Source of the DNA: JAFGXT01 sp963677165
Lineage (GTDB): Bacteria > Verrucomicrobiota > Lentisphaeria > Victivallales > SZUA-371
Length of the DNA: 64,000 bases
Reading direction: 5' to 3'
Assembly: GCA_963677165.2 (NCBI GenBank)
Contig: CAXXSX010000002.1
Location: 5,270,001 to 5,334,000 of the forward strand
The first letter of the stretch is position 1. Each line of letters begins with the position of its first letter. Of the stretch, positions 41,702 through 51,308 are shown one piece after another. The notes beneath the pieces were generated by a model. The model was not told the DNA's origin, searched no databases, and was given only the letters and a program-made list of their open reading frames with translations. The position numbers and the translations under genes are program-made.

Positions 41702-42253
41702 TCACCATTGGTTTTGTTTCCGATATTCATACCTGACTGCATTTAATAAGTCGCTTCCGATTTCCATTATTTTCTCAGTACCATCAGGATGAAAATTCAT
41801 CGTCTCATAGAATTTACGCGCCTCGTGGTTCTTTTCCAAAACCCATAAGCGAATCGCAGTATAACCGAGAGCAAACAACTTCGCCTTGCCAAATTCCATA
41901 AGTTTCTCTCCAACTCCAAGTCGATGAACTCGTGGAGCAATATATATTCCCCATACCTCTCCGTTATTATTAATATCTGCATCTGAAACCCGATCCGGAC
42001 CGATCGTCATAAAACCGGCTATTCGTCCGTGCAATTCAGCCACATACGTTTCCTCAGTATCTACAGACTTCGAGAGAACTTTATAAAAACGCCCTGCCCT
42101 TTCTCCTGCATCAAGTTTTTGGAGCACAGAATCAGAAATAATTCCTTTGTATGCTTCACGCCACGCATTGATATGAATCTGTGCTAAAATCATAGCATCA
42201 TCGGGACGTGCCAGACGTATCAGGATATTGTCATTCATAAAACCATTTTCCAA
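41702..42253 (-). CDS. GNAT-family N-acetyltransferase
   Basis: A 183-residue protein from 42253; MNDNILIRLARPDDA at 42238 is an equally possible start. GNAT features are ILAQIHINAWREAY near the start, VAELHGRIAGFMTIG, EVWGIYIAPRVHRLGVGEKLMEFG (acetyl-CoA-binding motif A, R-x-x-G-x-G/A-like) and LWVLEKNHEARKFYETMNF. It should transfer an acetyl group to an amine, with unknown target. It converges with arsC and stands alone. Confidence 0.85.
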   Translation of the reverse strand: MENGFMNDNILIRLARPDDAMILAQIHINAWREAYKGIISDSVLQKLDAGERAGRFYKVLSKSVDTEETYVAELHGRIAGFMTIGPDRVSDADINNNGEVWGIYIAPRVHRLGVGEKLMEFGKAKLFALGYTAIRLWVLEKNHEARKFYETMNFHPDGTEKIMEIGSDLLNAVRYEYRKQNQW

Positions 42254-42355
42254 CCATTCAGAAAAACACTATATCCATACAGTATAATCTAAAAACAGCC
42301 ACATACAACCCAAAATCTCAATCAGCCAAGTCTCAGAAAGGCATCTAAATAGTAT

Positions 42356-43690
42356 TTACCGACCTTCAAGCTGTACCCGAAATTCCTCGGCAATATCGGG
42401 ATGCTTTTCTATTATATTTTCACATTCATATGGGTCATGCTTCAAATCATAAAGAATGACGTCATCTCCAGTATGAACGTATTTATAATTCTGATCCGCC
42501 AACATTTGCCAGTCAAAATACTCGGTTCTCAACGCACTATGAACATATTCCCGGTTACAACAGGTATCTCCTGATAGAATTCCCACTAATGATTTTGCCT
42601 CCATCTCCGGCAACGGCTTTGCGTCAGCATAATCCAGCATGGTAGCGGCCAAATCCTGAATAACAACAAGAACCTCAGAGGATTTCCCGGCACAAACTCC
42701 GGGACCACTAATAATTAATGGAACCCGAACCGATGGACCATACCATACACACTTTCCATGTCTGCCGTGATCTCCAAGCATTTCCCCGTGGTCGCTGGAA
42801 AAAATAATAACAGTATTGTTCAGTTGTCCAGTCTCTTCCAGAAAATCCAGATACCGCCCAATCTGCCGGTCTATGTTTTCGATCATAGCGGCATAGTATA
42901 GACGCCGTTTCTGCTCAACCTCACAATTCATATCGGGATAATCGATCGGCAGCGGCAATTCTCCCGCACCGCAATTATCCAACATAGCCGAAGTAACCTC
43001 CATAGGGTCATGAGGTCCGGTAAAATTAACCACCATATGCCACGGCGGCGACGGATCGCGCGAAAAGTCCTTTAGTATGTCCAAACCGTTTTCTGCCACC
43101 CAGTTGTCACAGTAAGCGTCATCGGGAAGATGATTAAGATAAACCATCTGAGATTTTTTACCAACTTGATAATCAGCAATGTAAAGATCGGCAAGACCGC
43201 GCCGATGCAGATAATTCAAATACGGACCGCGAGGAGAACTATTATTGGCCACATATGAATTAATTCCGTCGATTTTACCTTCATTGTCTATGCCGTGGGT
43301 AAAGCCCCACTCCTTCATTGAATATGAACCGTTGAGCCCCCAGTAAAGATTTTTAACGTCTGATGTACCTTTATGCAAATCAAACTTCCCTACCCCGGCA
43401 ACATTATATGAAACATCGCGCAATGCCTGATAATACGTCGGCAAGTCAAGTGGATAGATATCCGCGTTATTCACTACACCGCAGTTGTCATAATCCATTC
43501 CTGACGCCAAACATGCCCGTGCCGGAGCACACAATGGAGAAGGCGTATAAGCATTATTAAAACACATTCCATTTTCGGCCAATCTTTTCAGATTCGGAGT
43601 GTTTAAAGACAACTCATCATTTAATTCCGTCCAGTCGAAGCGAAACTGATCAGGAAGAAAAAATAAAAAATTCGGCTTTGATTTTATCAT
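42356..43690 (-). CDS. Sulfatase (arylsulfatase family, Cys-type)
   Basis: A 444-residue protein with the sulfatase signature C54-A-P-A-R58, where C54 should become formylglycine, and the N-terminal metal-site region FLPDQFRFD. SSDHGEMLGDHG supplies metal ligands. No signal peptide is visible, so cytoplasmic action on imported sulfated sugars is likely. Cys-type sulfatases need a maturase (radical-SAM anSME or FGE); none is coded here. It is divergent from the AraC gene across a 102-base AT-rich gap, so AraC probably controls it. AAGGTG precedes the ATG. Confidence 0.87.
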   Translation of the reverse strand: MIKSKPNFLFFLPDQFRFDWTELNDELSLNTPNLKRLAENGMCFNNAYTPSPLCAPARACLASGMDYDNCGVVNNADIYPLDLPTYYQALRDVSYNVAGVGKFDLHKGTSDVKNLYWGLNGSYSMKEWGFTHGIDNEGKIDGINSYVANNSSPRGPYLNYLHRRGLADLYIADYQVGKKSQMVYLNHLPDDAYCDNWVAENGLDILKDFSRDPSPPWHMVVNFTGPHDPMEVTSAMLDNCGAGELPLPIDYPDMNCEVEQKRRLYYAAMIENIDRQIGRYLDFLEETGQLNNTVIIFSSDHGEMLGDHGRHGKCVWYGPSVRVPLIISGPGVCAGKSSEVLVVIQDLAATMLDYADAKPLPEMEAKSLVGILSGDTCCNREYVHSALRTEYFDWQMLADQNYKYVHTGDDVILYDLKHDPYECENIIEKHPDIAEEFRVQLEGR

Positions 43691-43792
43691 AATGGCACCT
43701 TGTTTTATTGAAAAATATTGTATATAATTATATAATTATAATAACTCCATTTTATACTTAAATAAACTGTAATAGCTTGTATATTTATTGTA

Positions 43793-44629
43793 ATGAATCG
43801 TATATTTAACATAAGAGAAAACGCTGTTTCATGGCTGAATAGTCTCAGTGATCCCCATAATGATTTTCAATTCATTATGACAACGGAAAGGCTGGATTCT
43901 ACTGGTTGGACAGGCAAAGATGACATCGTAAAACCACATCTGCTGTTTTTTGTAGAGACTTCGACGATATGCGGTCAAGTCAACGGAACATACGTGGAGT
44001 TACCGCCGGCGTCAATGATATGGTTGACTCCAGGCTGCCGAAGACAGTTCAGAGTAAAGGAAGGAATGGGAGACTGCAGGAATTATCGTCTCAGATTCAA
44101 TCTGACCAACTCTGCCAACAATTTTAAATTTGTCCCGTCCTGGACAATCAAAACAAACTGTTTGGAGCTTAAAAGTTATTTTGAACTGCTAAAATGTCTC
44201 AGTTGGCAAAAAAAACCATATGTTTATATTGAACAACGAGCAATCCTACAGGCTCTCTTCGCATCGTTTCTCAGTCCATCTTCGCCGGTAAATTCTGCAT
44301 TCAGAATGTTTACTGCCGCAGAAATGACTATTATTGAAGATCGCATAAATAATAACCTGACAACGTCCCCGAGTCAACTGAACCTGCCGCAACATTTCGG
44401 TTGGACAGAGGACTACTTTTCCCGTATATTCCGGAACACCTTCAAAATGCCGTTAAGAACATATATTAAAGTCGTCCGTTTACGCAAGGCGGCAGAATAC
44501 CTGCTGGATACGCAATTGACACTCAAAGAAATATGTTACGAACTAGGCGAACAGGACTTAAGCAAATTCTGCCGTCAATTTAAAGATGAATTCAAGTGTA
44601 CACCAACTCAATATCGGAAAAGAACTTGA
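43793..44629 (+). CDS. AraC-family transcriptional regulator
   Basis: A 278-residue regulator. The first 150 residues look like an AraC cupin-like sensor (PHLLFFVETSTICGQVNGTYVELPP). Residues 185-278 form the double helix-turn-helix of AraC proteins (HFGWTEDYFSRIFRNTFKMPL; LTLKEICYELGEQDLSKFCRQFKDEF). It is transcribed away from the sulfatase gene and probably activates it in response to a sulfated sugar. The shared gap contains repeated TTGTATAT-like words. No clear Shine-Dalgarno is visible. Confidence 0.85.
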   Translation: MNRIFNIRENAVSWLNSLSDPHNDFQFIMTTERLDSTGWTGKDDIVKPHLLFFVETSTICGQVNGTYVELPPASMIWLTPGCRRQFRVKEGMGDCRNYRLRFNLTNSANNFKFVPSWTIKTNCLELKSYFELLKCLSWQKKPYVYIEQRAILQALFASFLSPSSPVNSAFRMFTAAEMTIIEDRINNNLTTSPSQLNLPQHFGWTEDYFSRIFRNTFKMPLRTYIKVVRLRKAAEYLLDTQLTLKEICYELGEQDLSKFCRQFKDEFKCTPTQYRKRT

Positions 44630-44676
44630 CTCCAGAGAAGACAATAATATACTATAATACTTAACGGGAGAGAAAA

Positions 44677-45036
44677 ATGACTGAAACGATGTTTAGACTT
44701 ATTGCTGATCTTAACGCATCGACTGTAATACCAACATATTATATACTCATGGCTATTCTTGCTATAGTCGTAAAACTGGCGCTCTTCCAGAAGCCAAAAT
44801 TCCAAGACACCAGACTTCCCGAAATCACCTGTTCTAATCCATTCTGCCGATATACCGGAACCGGCTTAAAGACCGAGGGTAGCAATTATTGGCTTTTTGT
44901 ATTATTGCTTTTCACCTTGGGGATCTTGGTTGCGGCTATGTACCTGGCAACATGCGGAAGGCCCGGAATAATTTGTCCAAAATGTGGCGAGCGCATTCCA
45001 CGGAAAAAATGCCGATACGAGTTAATCTCTGTATAA
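44677..45036 (+). CDS. Small membrane protein with two Cys pairs
   Basis: A 119-residue protein with two transmembrane segments (about 20-36 and 71-92). A cysteine pair C52/C57 lies between them and C100-P-K-C103-G after the second, which resembles half of a zinc ribbon. The C-terminus is basic. GGGAG precedes the ATG. It follows the AraC gene on the same strand and its stop converges with the next gene 8 bases away. No family recognised. Confidence 0.6.
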   Translation: MTETMFRLIADLNASTVIPTYYILMAILAIVVKLALFQKPKFQDTRLPEITCSNPFCRYTGTGLKTEGSNYWLFVLLLFTLGILVAAMYLATCGRPGIICPKCGERIPRKKCRYELISV

Positions 45037-45054
45037 AAACAGATCAGTTTTTAT
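45033..45054. terminator. Bidirectional AT-rich hairpin over both stop codons
   Basis: ATAAAAAC and GTTTTTAT pair around AGATCA, covering the stop codons of the convergent genes at 44677 and 45044. A-run and T-run arms allow weak termination both ways. Confidence 0.5.
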
Positions 45055-45334
45055 CAATAAAATCCTGAATGACTCCCAGAGAATCTTTCACATTGAGTTC
45101 GGGATACTTTTTCTGGACTATCTCATTCAAAGTCTCGGAAAGAAGTTGCTGTCCCTTCAAAGCCATTTCGCGATATCGCTCTTCCGGGTATTGTCCGGTC
45201 AGGTTATAGACCTGAATAAAGTCGATGGCTTTCTGTTTAAATACTTCAACATTTTCGGAGGCATTCCCTTCTGTTATCTCCCATACCAGTTCAGGACCTT
45301 CTTCAAACCACTTCTCATATTCCAGAATAACCAT
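45044..45334 (-). CDS. Small acidic hypothetical protein
   Basis: From ATG 45334 (GGAGGGG closely upstream) the protein has 96 residues. It is acidic, mostly helical, soluble and without motifs I recognise (VILEYEKWFEEGPELVWEI start; QKKYPELNV near the end). The longer frame begins only with TTG and is not preferred. It is the next gene after the giant surface protein on the same strand, 98 bases on, but may have its own promoter. Confidence 0.65.
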   Translation of the reverse strand: MVILEYEKWFEEGPELVWEITEGNASENVEVFKQKAIDFIQVYNLTGQYPEERYREMALKGQQLLSETLNEIVQKKYPELNVKDSLGVIQDFIDKN

Positions 45335-45432
45335 ATTCCCCTCCAAAGTTATCAAATAGGCTGTTTATCAACAATACATGAACAACCGGAGTGTGTCAAA
45401 TTTCAGCCATACAGCCAAGACAACGAAGGAAA

Positions 45433-48400
45433 TTATCCGACCATATACATCAGAGCCCGTTCAACAGGAGTCATGAACCGGGAATTACCGTAGGTTTCCG
45501 GTTGATAGTCGGACTCAAACAATATGTCGAAAGCAGGAACAGACCGAGAAGGAATTCCATCACGACCATTCAAATCGGCATAATATTTCAAGGTATCGTA
45601 AAAATCGTTCGACAACTTTATATCTGCAACTTTCAGCCATTGATCAATTCCATTTTTATCCGCATTATTATGAGAATTCGATTCCTGGTCTGTCGGAGGC
45701 ATAAAGTTATTAAGAGGCTTCCAATATTCAACGGCACCAGCGTCAACAGAACCGGCAGTACGAACATTTCCGGTCTGGTCAGTCGAATTCACACTAACCG
45801 CTGCCGAGACTTCACTGCCATCTTCAACCGCATACCAGTTCGAATCATCCGTGCTGTAAGCGTATTTTGTGTAGCCATCCACATAACTGCCGGTCAGACA
45901 ACCGGCATTAACAGCAATGCTGTCAGATGCAAGAAACAAGGTTAAAGTATCACCACCATTGTCGGCAAGCACCGGTGTCCAGATATCCTCCGCAAGTTTC
46001 CGGTAACTACCGAACAATGAACGTCCCACCCCATCAGCACCATAAGAATAAAGACTACTCTTGTATACAGTTGACAGAGAACCGTTAACTGTTCCATAAA
46101 TGCTATAGTATACATCAACCGTACCGGCAGAGACATAGATATCATCATAACTGACGTAATCAGCATTATTATACGTCACAATCGAACTCACAATATATGT
46201 ATAACCTCCGGAGGTATAAATACCACCGCCATAACTAGCAGAATTACCACTAATCGTACTGTTCAAAACATACAGAGCACCAATATTGTAAATGCCTCCG
46301 CCATCAGAAACCGCTTCGTTATCACTAACCGTACTACTCACAAGAGCGAAAACACCAGAATTAGCGATCCCCGCTCCAGCCACGGCGTCATTATCACTAA
46401 TCGTACTTGAAGAAAGGGTAAATTCGTTAGAATTATATATTCCACCTCCTTCGGACAAAGCAAAATCAGATGAAATAGTACAATCGGCAACAATGGATGT
46501 TCCAACATTATAAATTCCGCCGCCATCAGCATAAGATGTATTATCACTGATTGTACTGGAAGTAATCGTTAAAGTTCCGGCATTGTAAATTCCGCCGCCG
46601 TCAACAGCAGTTCCGCCAGTAACTGTTACGTCTGTAAGACTTAGCGCCCCAGATGCAACATAAATCACTCCGCCATAACTATCAACGCCGGTATTTCCGG
46701 TTATGTCACTACCTGAAATCGTTATATTACTAATTGAAACGGTACCCCCGCTAATTGTAACCGGACGATATGCCGCGCCATCAGTACCACGTAATATTGC
46801 AATCCCATCGTCGCCGGAAGTAATAACCGTATTAGAAGAAATTTCCAGGGTAGACGATAACGCTATTGAAGAATTGACCAAATAAATTGTCGCTCCGTTT
46901 GCGGAGGCAACAGCAAGAGCAACAGTTGAATAAGTAGCGAGAGCCGCTGAAAAACTGCCATCGCCGCCGGTCCAGGCCACAATCGCATCATACTGGTATG
47001 CCCCGATAGAAATATTATCCGTATCAATATAGTAACCGCGCTGGTCGGTCGTTATCGCAGTAACTTCTGTTGTTACTGCGGTTGTTTCGGTACCGTCAAC
47101 AGCGTACCATGTACTTCCGCCGTCAGAAGAAAAAGCATAATAATTCATACCGCTGTCAACATAAGTTCCAACCATGCATCCGGTACTGCCGGCAATACTA
47201 TTTGAATCCAATGCAACGGTATAAGTATAGCCGCCGTTATCGGCAAGAACCGGAACATAAATAGTATTCGACACCTTTTCAGAATATGAGTCAAAGAGGA
47301 AATCGCCTTTTCCGGAAGAATAGGTATAGTTTATATTTCCCGTTATTTCAGTTACGCCTGAAACGGTCCCCAAAATACTGTAATACGCATAAACATTGAG
47401 GCTGTCATTGTAAATATCATCATAAACATAAGTTCCACTGTTGTTGGAATAATTATAGGCAATAATCGAATTTACCAGATATACGGTTCCCAAATAATTG
47501 TATATTCCGCCTCCGCAAGCATTGGCGGATGAATAAACGTAATTGCCGCTGATCGTACTGGAAACAATCGTCAGTATATCATAATTAGAAATTCCTCCGC
47601 CATAGGTTTCTGCGTCAGTGGCGACAGCGGTTGCGTAATTGTCGCTGATCGTGCTGGAAATGATTACCATTTCTCCATAACAGTTATCAATTCCGCCGCC
47701 GTAGGCTTCTGCTTCTCCACTAGCGGCAGTAGCAGTAACGTAATTGTCGCTAACCGTGCAGGAATCGATCGTCATTTTCCCACCGTAATTTTCAATGCTT
47801 CCTCCTGCTGCACCGGCGAAAGAAACGGCATTACAGGAGGCATAATTGCCGCTCAAGGTACTTGAGATCATTGTCATTGTCCCGGAATCAATGTAAATAG
47901 CACCACCCATGATACCGGCCTGGGAGACATTAGCGGCAGTATTAACCGCAACATTGTTACTGTTAAAAGTACAGGTGGTAATCGTCAATGTTCCAGAATA
48001 ACTGCATATTCCCCCGCCGTAAATTTGGACGTTATCAGCATCGTAAGCATAAGCATAGTTGTTGCTAATCGTGCTGGAGGTAACCGTTAATGTTCCAGAA
48101 TCATTATATATTCCGCCTCCATAGAGACTAATATATTCAGAATCATGGGAATAAACGTAATTATTGTTGATTGTGCAGGAAGTAATCGTCAGTGTTCCAA
48201 AATAATTTTCAATACCGCCACTGGCTGCACCGGTTTCAGATGCATCATAGGAGTAGGTATAATTTCCGCTGATATAGCTTGATACTAATATCAACGTTCC
48301 GTATTGATTTTCAATACCGCCGCCAGCTGCCGCAGCAAAAGATCCCAACACAGTAGCATCGGAACTGGCGTAAGCATAGTTCCCGCTAATCGTACTGGAG

Positions 48401-50598
48401 GTAATCGTCGCCGTTCCAACATTAAAAATACCGCCACCGTATGCTTCGGCATCACTGGTATCATAGAAATAAGCGTAGTTGCTGCTGATCGTGCTGGAAG
48501 TAATCGTCAGCGTCACATTATTATAGATTCCACCGCCATCGCCGTGTTCAGAAATGTTACTGCCGATCGTGCTGGAGGTAATCGTCAGCGTTCCATTATT
48601 ATAAACCCCGCCTCCTGCACCGTAAGTAGCGGTATTTCCGCTGATGGAAGAACTTAATGTAACGGTCACTGTTCCATTGTTATAAATACCACCGCCACTA
48701 CCATTCGTTGCTGTATTGCCGTCAAGAGTACTGTTTAAGGATATCGTTACCTCTCCATTATTATATATTCCGCCTCCAGAACCATAGGTAGCTGTATTGC
48801 CGTCGATACTGCTGCTTGAAGTTATCGTTACTTCTCCATTATTATATATTCCGCCTCCGCTGCCATAACCGGCCTCATTGCTGCTGATGCTACTTGATAT
48901 TATCAGCAGTACACCATTATTATAAATTCCACCTCCGGAACCATAGTCCGTTGAATTACCGCTAACGGTACTGGAGGTAATCGTCAGGTCTCCAGTATTA
49001 TAAATGCCGCAACCGGCAATAGCATACCCATTCGTAACTGTAACATTTACCAGGGACAGCTCTCCGGCGTTATAAATACAACCGCCATAAGAAATCGTTG
49101 AAACGCCACTTCCATCCCGATATCCTTCCACGGTCAAATTTTCAACCACAACATCCTCTGTACCGCTCGCGATCGTTAGTACACTAAAACTTCCATTGGC
49201 TGTAATTGTCACATCCGTACCAGAGCCGTCAACATTATCGCCATCGATGGTCAGGGCGACAGAAATCGTCAGGGTGCTGGATAAGGTAATAGTTTCAGTT
49301 CCAACCAGATCAAAGATAATCTCGCTGCCTGAAACCGCATTGGTTTCGGCATAATAACGCAAGGTCCCTGCCCCACTGTCTGCATTTGATGTTACCGTAT
49401 AGGCAGCAAGGTGATAAGTATAGCCTTCGACTGTCAATGCGTCGGTAGTAATGATGCCAGTTGTGTATTCAAGGTCCCAGTTGCCGTCGTCGGCGTTGGT
49501 AGTACTGTCAGTCGATGCCGCCACATCCGCACCGGTAAGGTCCGCAATCAGGTCGACAAACTCTTCTCCGGAGGAACTCTCTGTTGTATTGCAGCTGTAC
49601 AACAAAATATCGCCGTCATCTGACAAGTAAGACCCCAGTTCAGCAAATTCATCTGCGTTATTGGCGGCATAATCGGAATCGATGATATCGCCGGTCAGCA
49701 CAATATAGCCGTCGTTCCCATGGGTAACGATGCTGATCGAATCATAAGTTTCACCGGATTCCTCCAGATAAGCATTAATCTGCTCAAGTCCGGAAAGATC
49801 GGAGTCGGCATCAAGATAAAGAATTTCAGTATTATCATCAAGGTCATCTACAATCTCATCGACATCAAGCACGGCGGAGTCGATAATAACCAGCGTGGTA
49901 TAGGAAGCATCCTCAACAGACAACGTCACATCCGGTGCGTCTCCGCCGAAATAGATATCTTCAAGGTCAATATCGCCTATCTCCAACAGCCAGTCGCCTT
50001 CCACGCCGGTGGTGTCAGTGGAATACGCCACTTCATGACCAGTAATCTCCGCAACCTGATCGACGTAAGAACTATCCGACAAATCGGAACCGAAGAAATC
50101 AATTCTGGCATCATCGGTCATATAGCCGGAAACACTCTGCCAGAAAGCAGTATCGGAATCATTTTCTAAAAGGTCAATATCGCCGTCGGTATCGCTCTGG
50201 GCAATGATACCGATGCAGGAGGCCTGCTGTCCATCCAACGCATCGGACAAATCAGCCAGAAGCTGTTCTGCTGTGGTCGAATCGGCATCGTAAAGAATGA
50301 CAATTGTATCCGAAGAAGCGGATTCGGCCAATTCCGCAGCTCCTTCAACCTCATCAGAAATCAACAGCACATGAACGCCGTTTTCTGGCTCAATCAGCGA
50401 TGATTCAAGTATCAAATCAATTGAATCCTGAGACTCTCCGGCTGTAGCGGAAGATTCCGCTTTATCGGCCTGATCTGACGAATTATCGGAGTCATTGCTG
50501 TCTGCTGTATCAGCAGAAGAAAGAGTATCAGCGGCTTCAGCATCAGCGGCAGCGGCGGCATCGTAAAGGACACGATCCTCAAGTTTATAAATATTCAT
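45433..50598 (-). CDS. Giant DUF4347 / parallel beta-helix surface protein
   Basis: A 1721-residue acidic protein. It begins with YKLEDRVLYDAAAAADA, a variant of the LEPR-x-LFDAA start typical of DUF4347 giants, then a Ser/Asp-rich linker. Two DUF4347-like domains follow (about residues 85-225 and 228-400; SIVTHGNDGYI, DGDILLYSCNT). From about 400 to 1120 and again from about 1220 to 1560 come many Pmp-like repeats (ITSSTISGNTA, GGGIYNNG) forming a right-handed beta-helix. The last 90 residues form a separate domain. It is probably exported and surface-located, perhaps adhesive. No classical signal peptide is visible. GGGGGG lies before the ATG. Confidence 0.8.
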   Translation of the reverse strand: MNIYKLEDRVLYDAAAAADAEAADTLSSADTADSNDSDNSSDQADKAESSATAGESQDSIDLILESSLIEPENGVHVLLISDEVEGAAELAESASSDTIVILYDADSTTAEQLLADLSDALDGQQASCIGIIAQSDTDGDIDLLENDSDTAFWQSVSGYMTDDARIDFFGSDLSDSSYVDQVAEITGHEVAYSTDTTGVEGDWLLEIGDIDLEDIYFGGDAPDVTLSVEDASYTTLVIIDSAVLDVDEIVDDLDDNTEILYLDADSDLSGLEQINAYLEESGETYDSISIVTHGNDGYIVLTGDIIDSDYAANNADEFAELGSYLSDDGDILLYSCNTTESSSGEEFVDLIADLTGADVAASTDSTTNADDGNWDLEYTTGIITTDALTVEGYTYHLAAYTVTSNADSGAGTLRYYAETNAVSGSEIIFDLVGTETITLSSTLTISVALTIDGDNVDGSGTDVTITANGSFSVLTIASGTEDVVVENLTVEGYRDGSGVSTISYGGCIYNAGELSLVNVTVTNGYAIAGCGIYNTGDLTITSSTVSGNSTDYGSGGGIYNNGVLLIISSSISSNEAGYGSGGGIYNNGEVTITSSSSIDGNTATYGSGGGIYNNGEVTISLNSTLDGNTATNGSGGGIYNNGTVTVTLSSSISGNTATYGAGGGVYNNGTLTITSSTIGSNISEHGDGGGIYNNVTLTITSSTISSNYAYFYDTSDAEAYGGGIFNVGTATITSSTISGNYAYASSDATVLGSFAAAAGGGIENQYGTLILVSSYISGNYTYSYDASETGAASGGIENYFGTLTITSCTINNNYVYSHDSEYISLYGGGIYNDSGTLTVTSSTISNNYAYAYDADNVQIYGGGICSYSGTLTITTCTFNSNNVAVNTAANVSQAGIMGGAIYIDSGTMTMISSTLSGNYASCNAVSFAGAAGGSIENYGGKMTIDSCTVSDNYVTATAASGEAEAYGGGIDNCYGEMVIISSTISDNYATAVATDAETYGGGISNYDILTIVSSTISGNYVYSSANACGGGIYNYLGTVYLVNSIIAYNYSNNSGTYVYDDIYNDSLNVYAYYSILGTVSGVTEITGNINYTYSSGKGDFLFDSYSEKVSNTIYVPVLADNGGYTYTVALDSNSIAGSTGCMVGTYVDSGMNYYAFSSDGGSTWYAVDGTETTAVTTEVTAITTDQRGYYIDTDNISIGAYQYDAIVAWTGGDGSFSAALATYSTVALAVASANGATIYLVNSSIALSSTLEISSNTVITSGDDGIAILRGTDGAAYRPVTISGGTVSISNITISGSDITGNTGVDSYGGVIYVASGALSLTDVTVTGGTAVDGGGIYNAGTLTITSSTISDNTSYADGGGIYNVGTSIVADCTISSDFALSEGGGIYNSNEFTLSSSTISDNDAVAGAGIANSGVFALVSSTVSDNEAVSDGGGIYNIGALYVLNSTISGNSASYGGGIYTSGGYTYIVSSIVTYNNADYVSYDDIYVSAGTVDVYYSIYGTVNGSLSTVYKSSLYSYGADGVGRSLFGSYRKLAEDIWTPVLADNGGDTLTLFLASDSIAVNAGCLTGSYVDGYTKYAYSTDDSNWYAVEDGSEVSAAVSVNSTDQTGNVRTAGSVDAGAVEYWKPLNNFMPPTDQESNSHNNADKNGIDQWLKVADIKLSNDFYDTLKYYADLNGRDGIPSRSVPAFDILFESDYQPETYGNSRFMTPVERALMYMVG

Positions 50599-50907
50599 AG
50601 TCGCCCCCCAGAGAAACTATCCAAAAGAAGACAACTGCCAGAAGATTATGATACAACAGTCGTCTTGAATTACTACTTAACTCTATTACTCTAACAAAGT
50701 TCACTAAAAGTAGTGAATATAACACAAAAACCGTTGAATTCAAATACTTTATCATAAGACAACCAATGCCATTAACACGATGAAAATCGTTTTATTTGGT
50801 ATATGCGAATAAAATGAGCAGCTTTGCTGAGTAGAATTGACATGTTCCAAAGGAAGCCTCCACTGCAAAAACAGTGAGCGCCTTCACTTTTTGTCTAAAC
50901 AAAAAAA
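50599..50907. other. AT-rich upstream region of the giant gene, 309 bp
   Basis: It holds the GGGGGGCGACT leader of the giant gene and AT-rich DNA that probably contains its promoter; no consensus pair stands out. Near 50861-50876 CACTG and CAGTG can form a small hairpin downstream of tRNA-Arg on the minus strand. Confidence 0.4.
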
Positions 50908-50984
50908 TGGTACGACCGACGGGATTCGAACCCATGACCTCTTGCTCCGGAGGCAAGCGCTCTATCCAGCTGAGCTACGGTCGC
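50908..50984 (-). tRNA. tRNA-Arg(CCG)
   Basis: 77 bases including encoded CCA. All stems pair: acceptor GCGACCG/CGGTCGT (G-U at the first pair), D-stem GCTC/GAGC, anticodon stem CTTGC/GCAAG with loop CTCCGGA, T-stem ATGGG/CCCGT around TTCGAAT. Anticodon CCG reads CGG arginine codons. Confidence 0.95.
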
Positions 50985-51168
50985 ACGCAACACACATAAA
51001 ATGTCAGTATATTAGAAAAATTCAACTCAAACCGAGAAATTTTTGTCAATTTATGCAGTTTCGTTTCACAAGGTGTGGAAATATCGGCGGGAAAGGTTAT
51101 GATACTGTTATCACCTGAATTCGTGAAAAAAAGTTATGGGAATTTGCTTGTTCTTTGAATTCAATGCA

Positions 51169-51224
51169 CTTGTGAATTTTTCTCAACATACCTACAGGTA
51201 TGCCTGCGAAAATTCATAAGCAAG
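51169..51224. repeat. Imperfect 56-bp inverted repeat in a 324-bp intergenic gap
   Basis: Outer arms CTTGTGAATTTT and AAAATTCATAAGCAAG pair with a bulge; the core CATACCT/AGGTATG (51187-51202) is perfect. It lies between tRNA-Arg and the NAD(P)HX repair gene. The rest of 50985-51308 shows no gene. Confidence 0.5.
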
Positions 51225-51308
51225 TTGAAAATAAATTACTTCGCAACTTTCTGATAATTTTTCCACGACTCCAGGTTATGCTTAACTAATCACCAATAGG
51301 GAATCTGT

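Noticed and set aside
47000..49100. Many similar short DNA repeats, CRISPR-like at first glance
   Set aside because: They are in frame inside the giant protein and code for beta-helix repeats; spacing is irregular and no cas genes are present.
50837..51118. 93-codon plus-strand frame
   Set aside because: It runs antisense through tRNA-Arg, so it is a chance frame.
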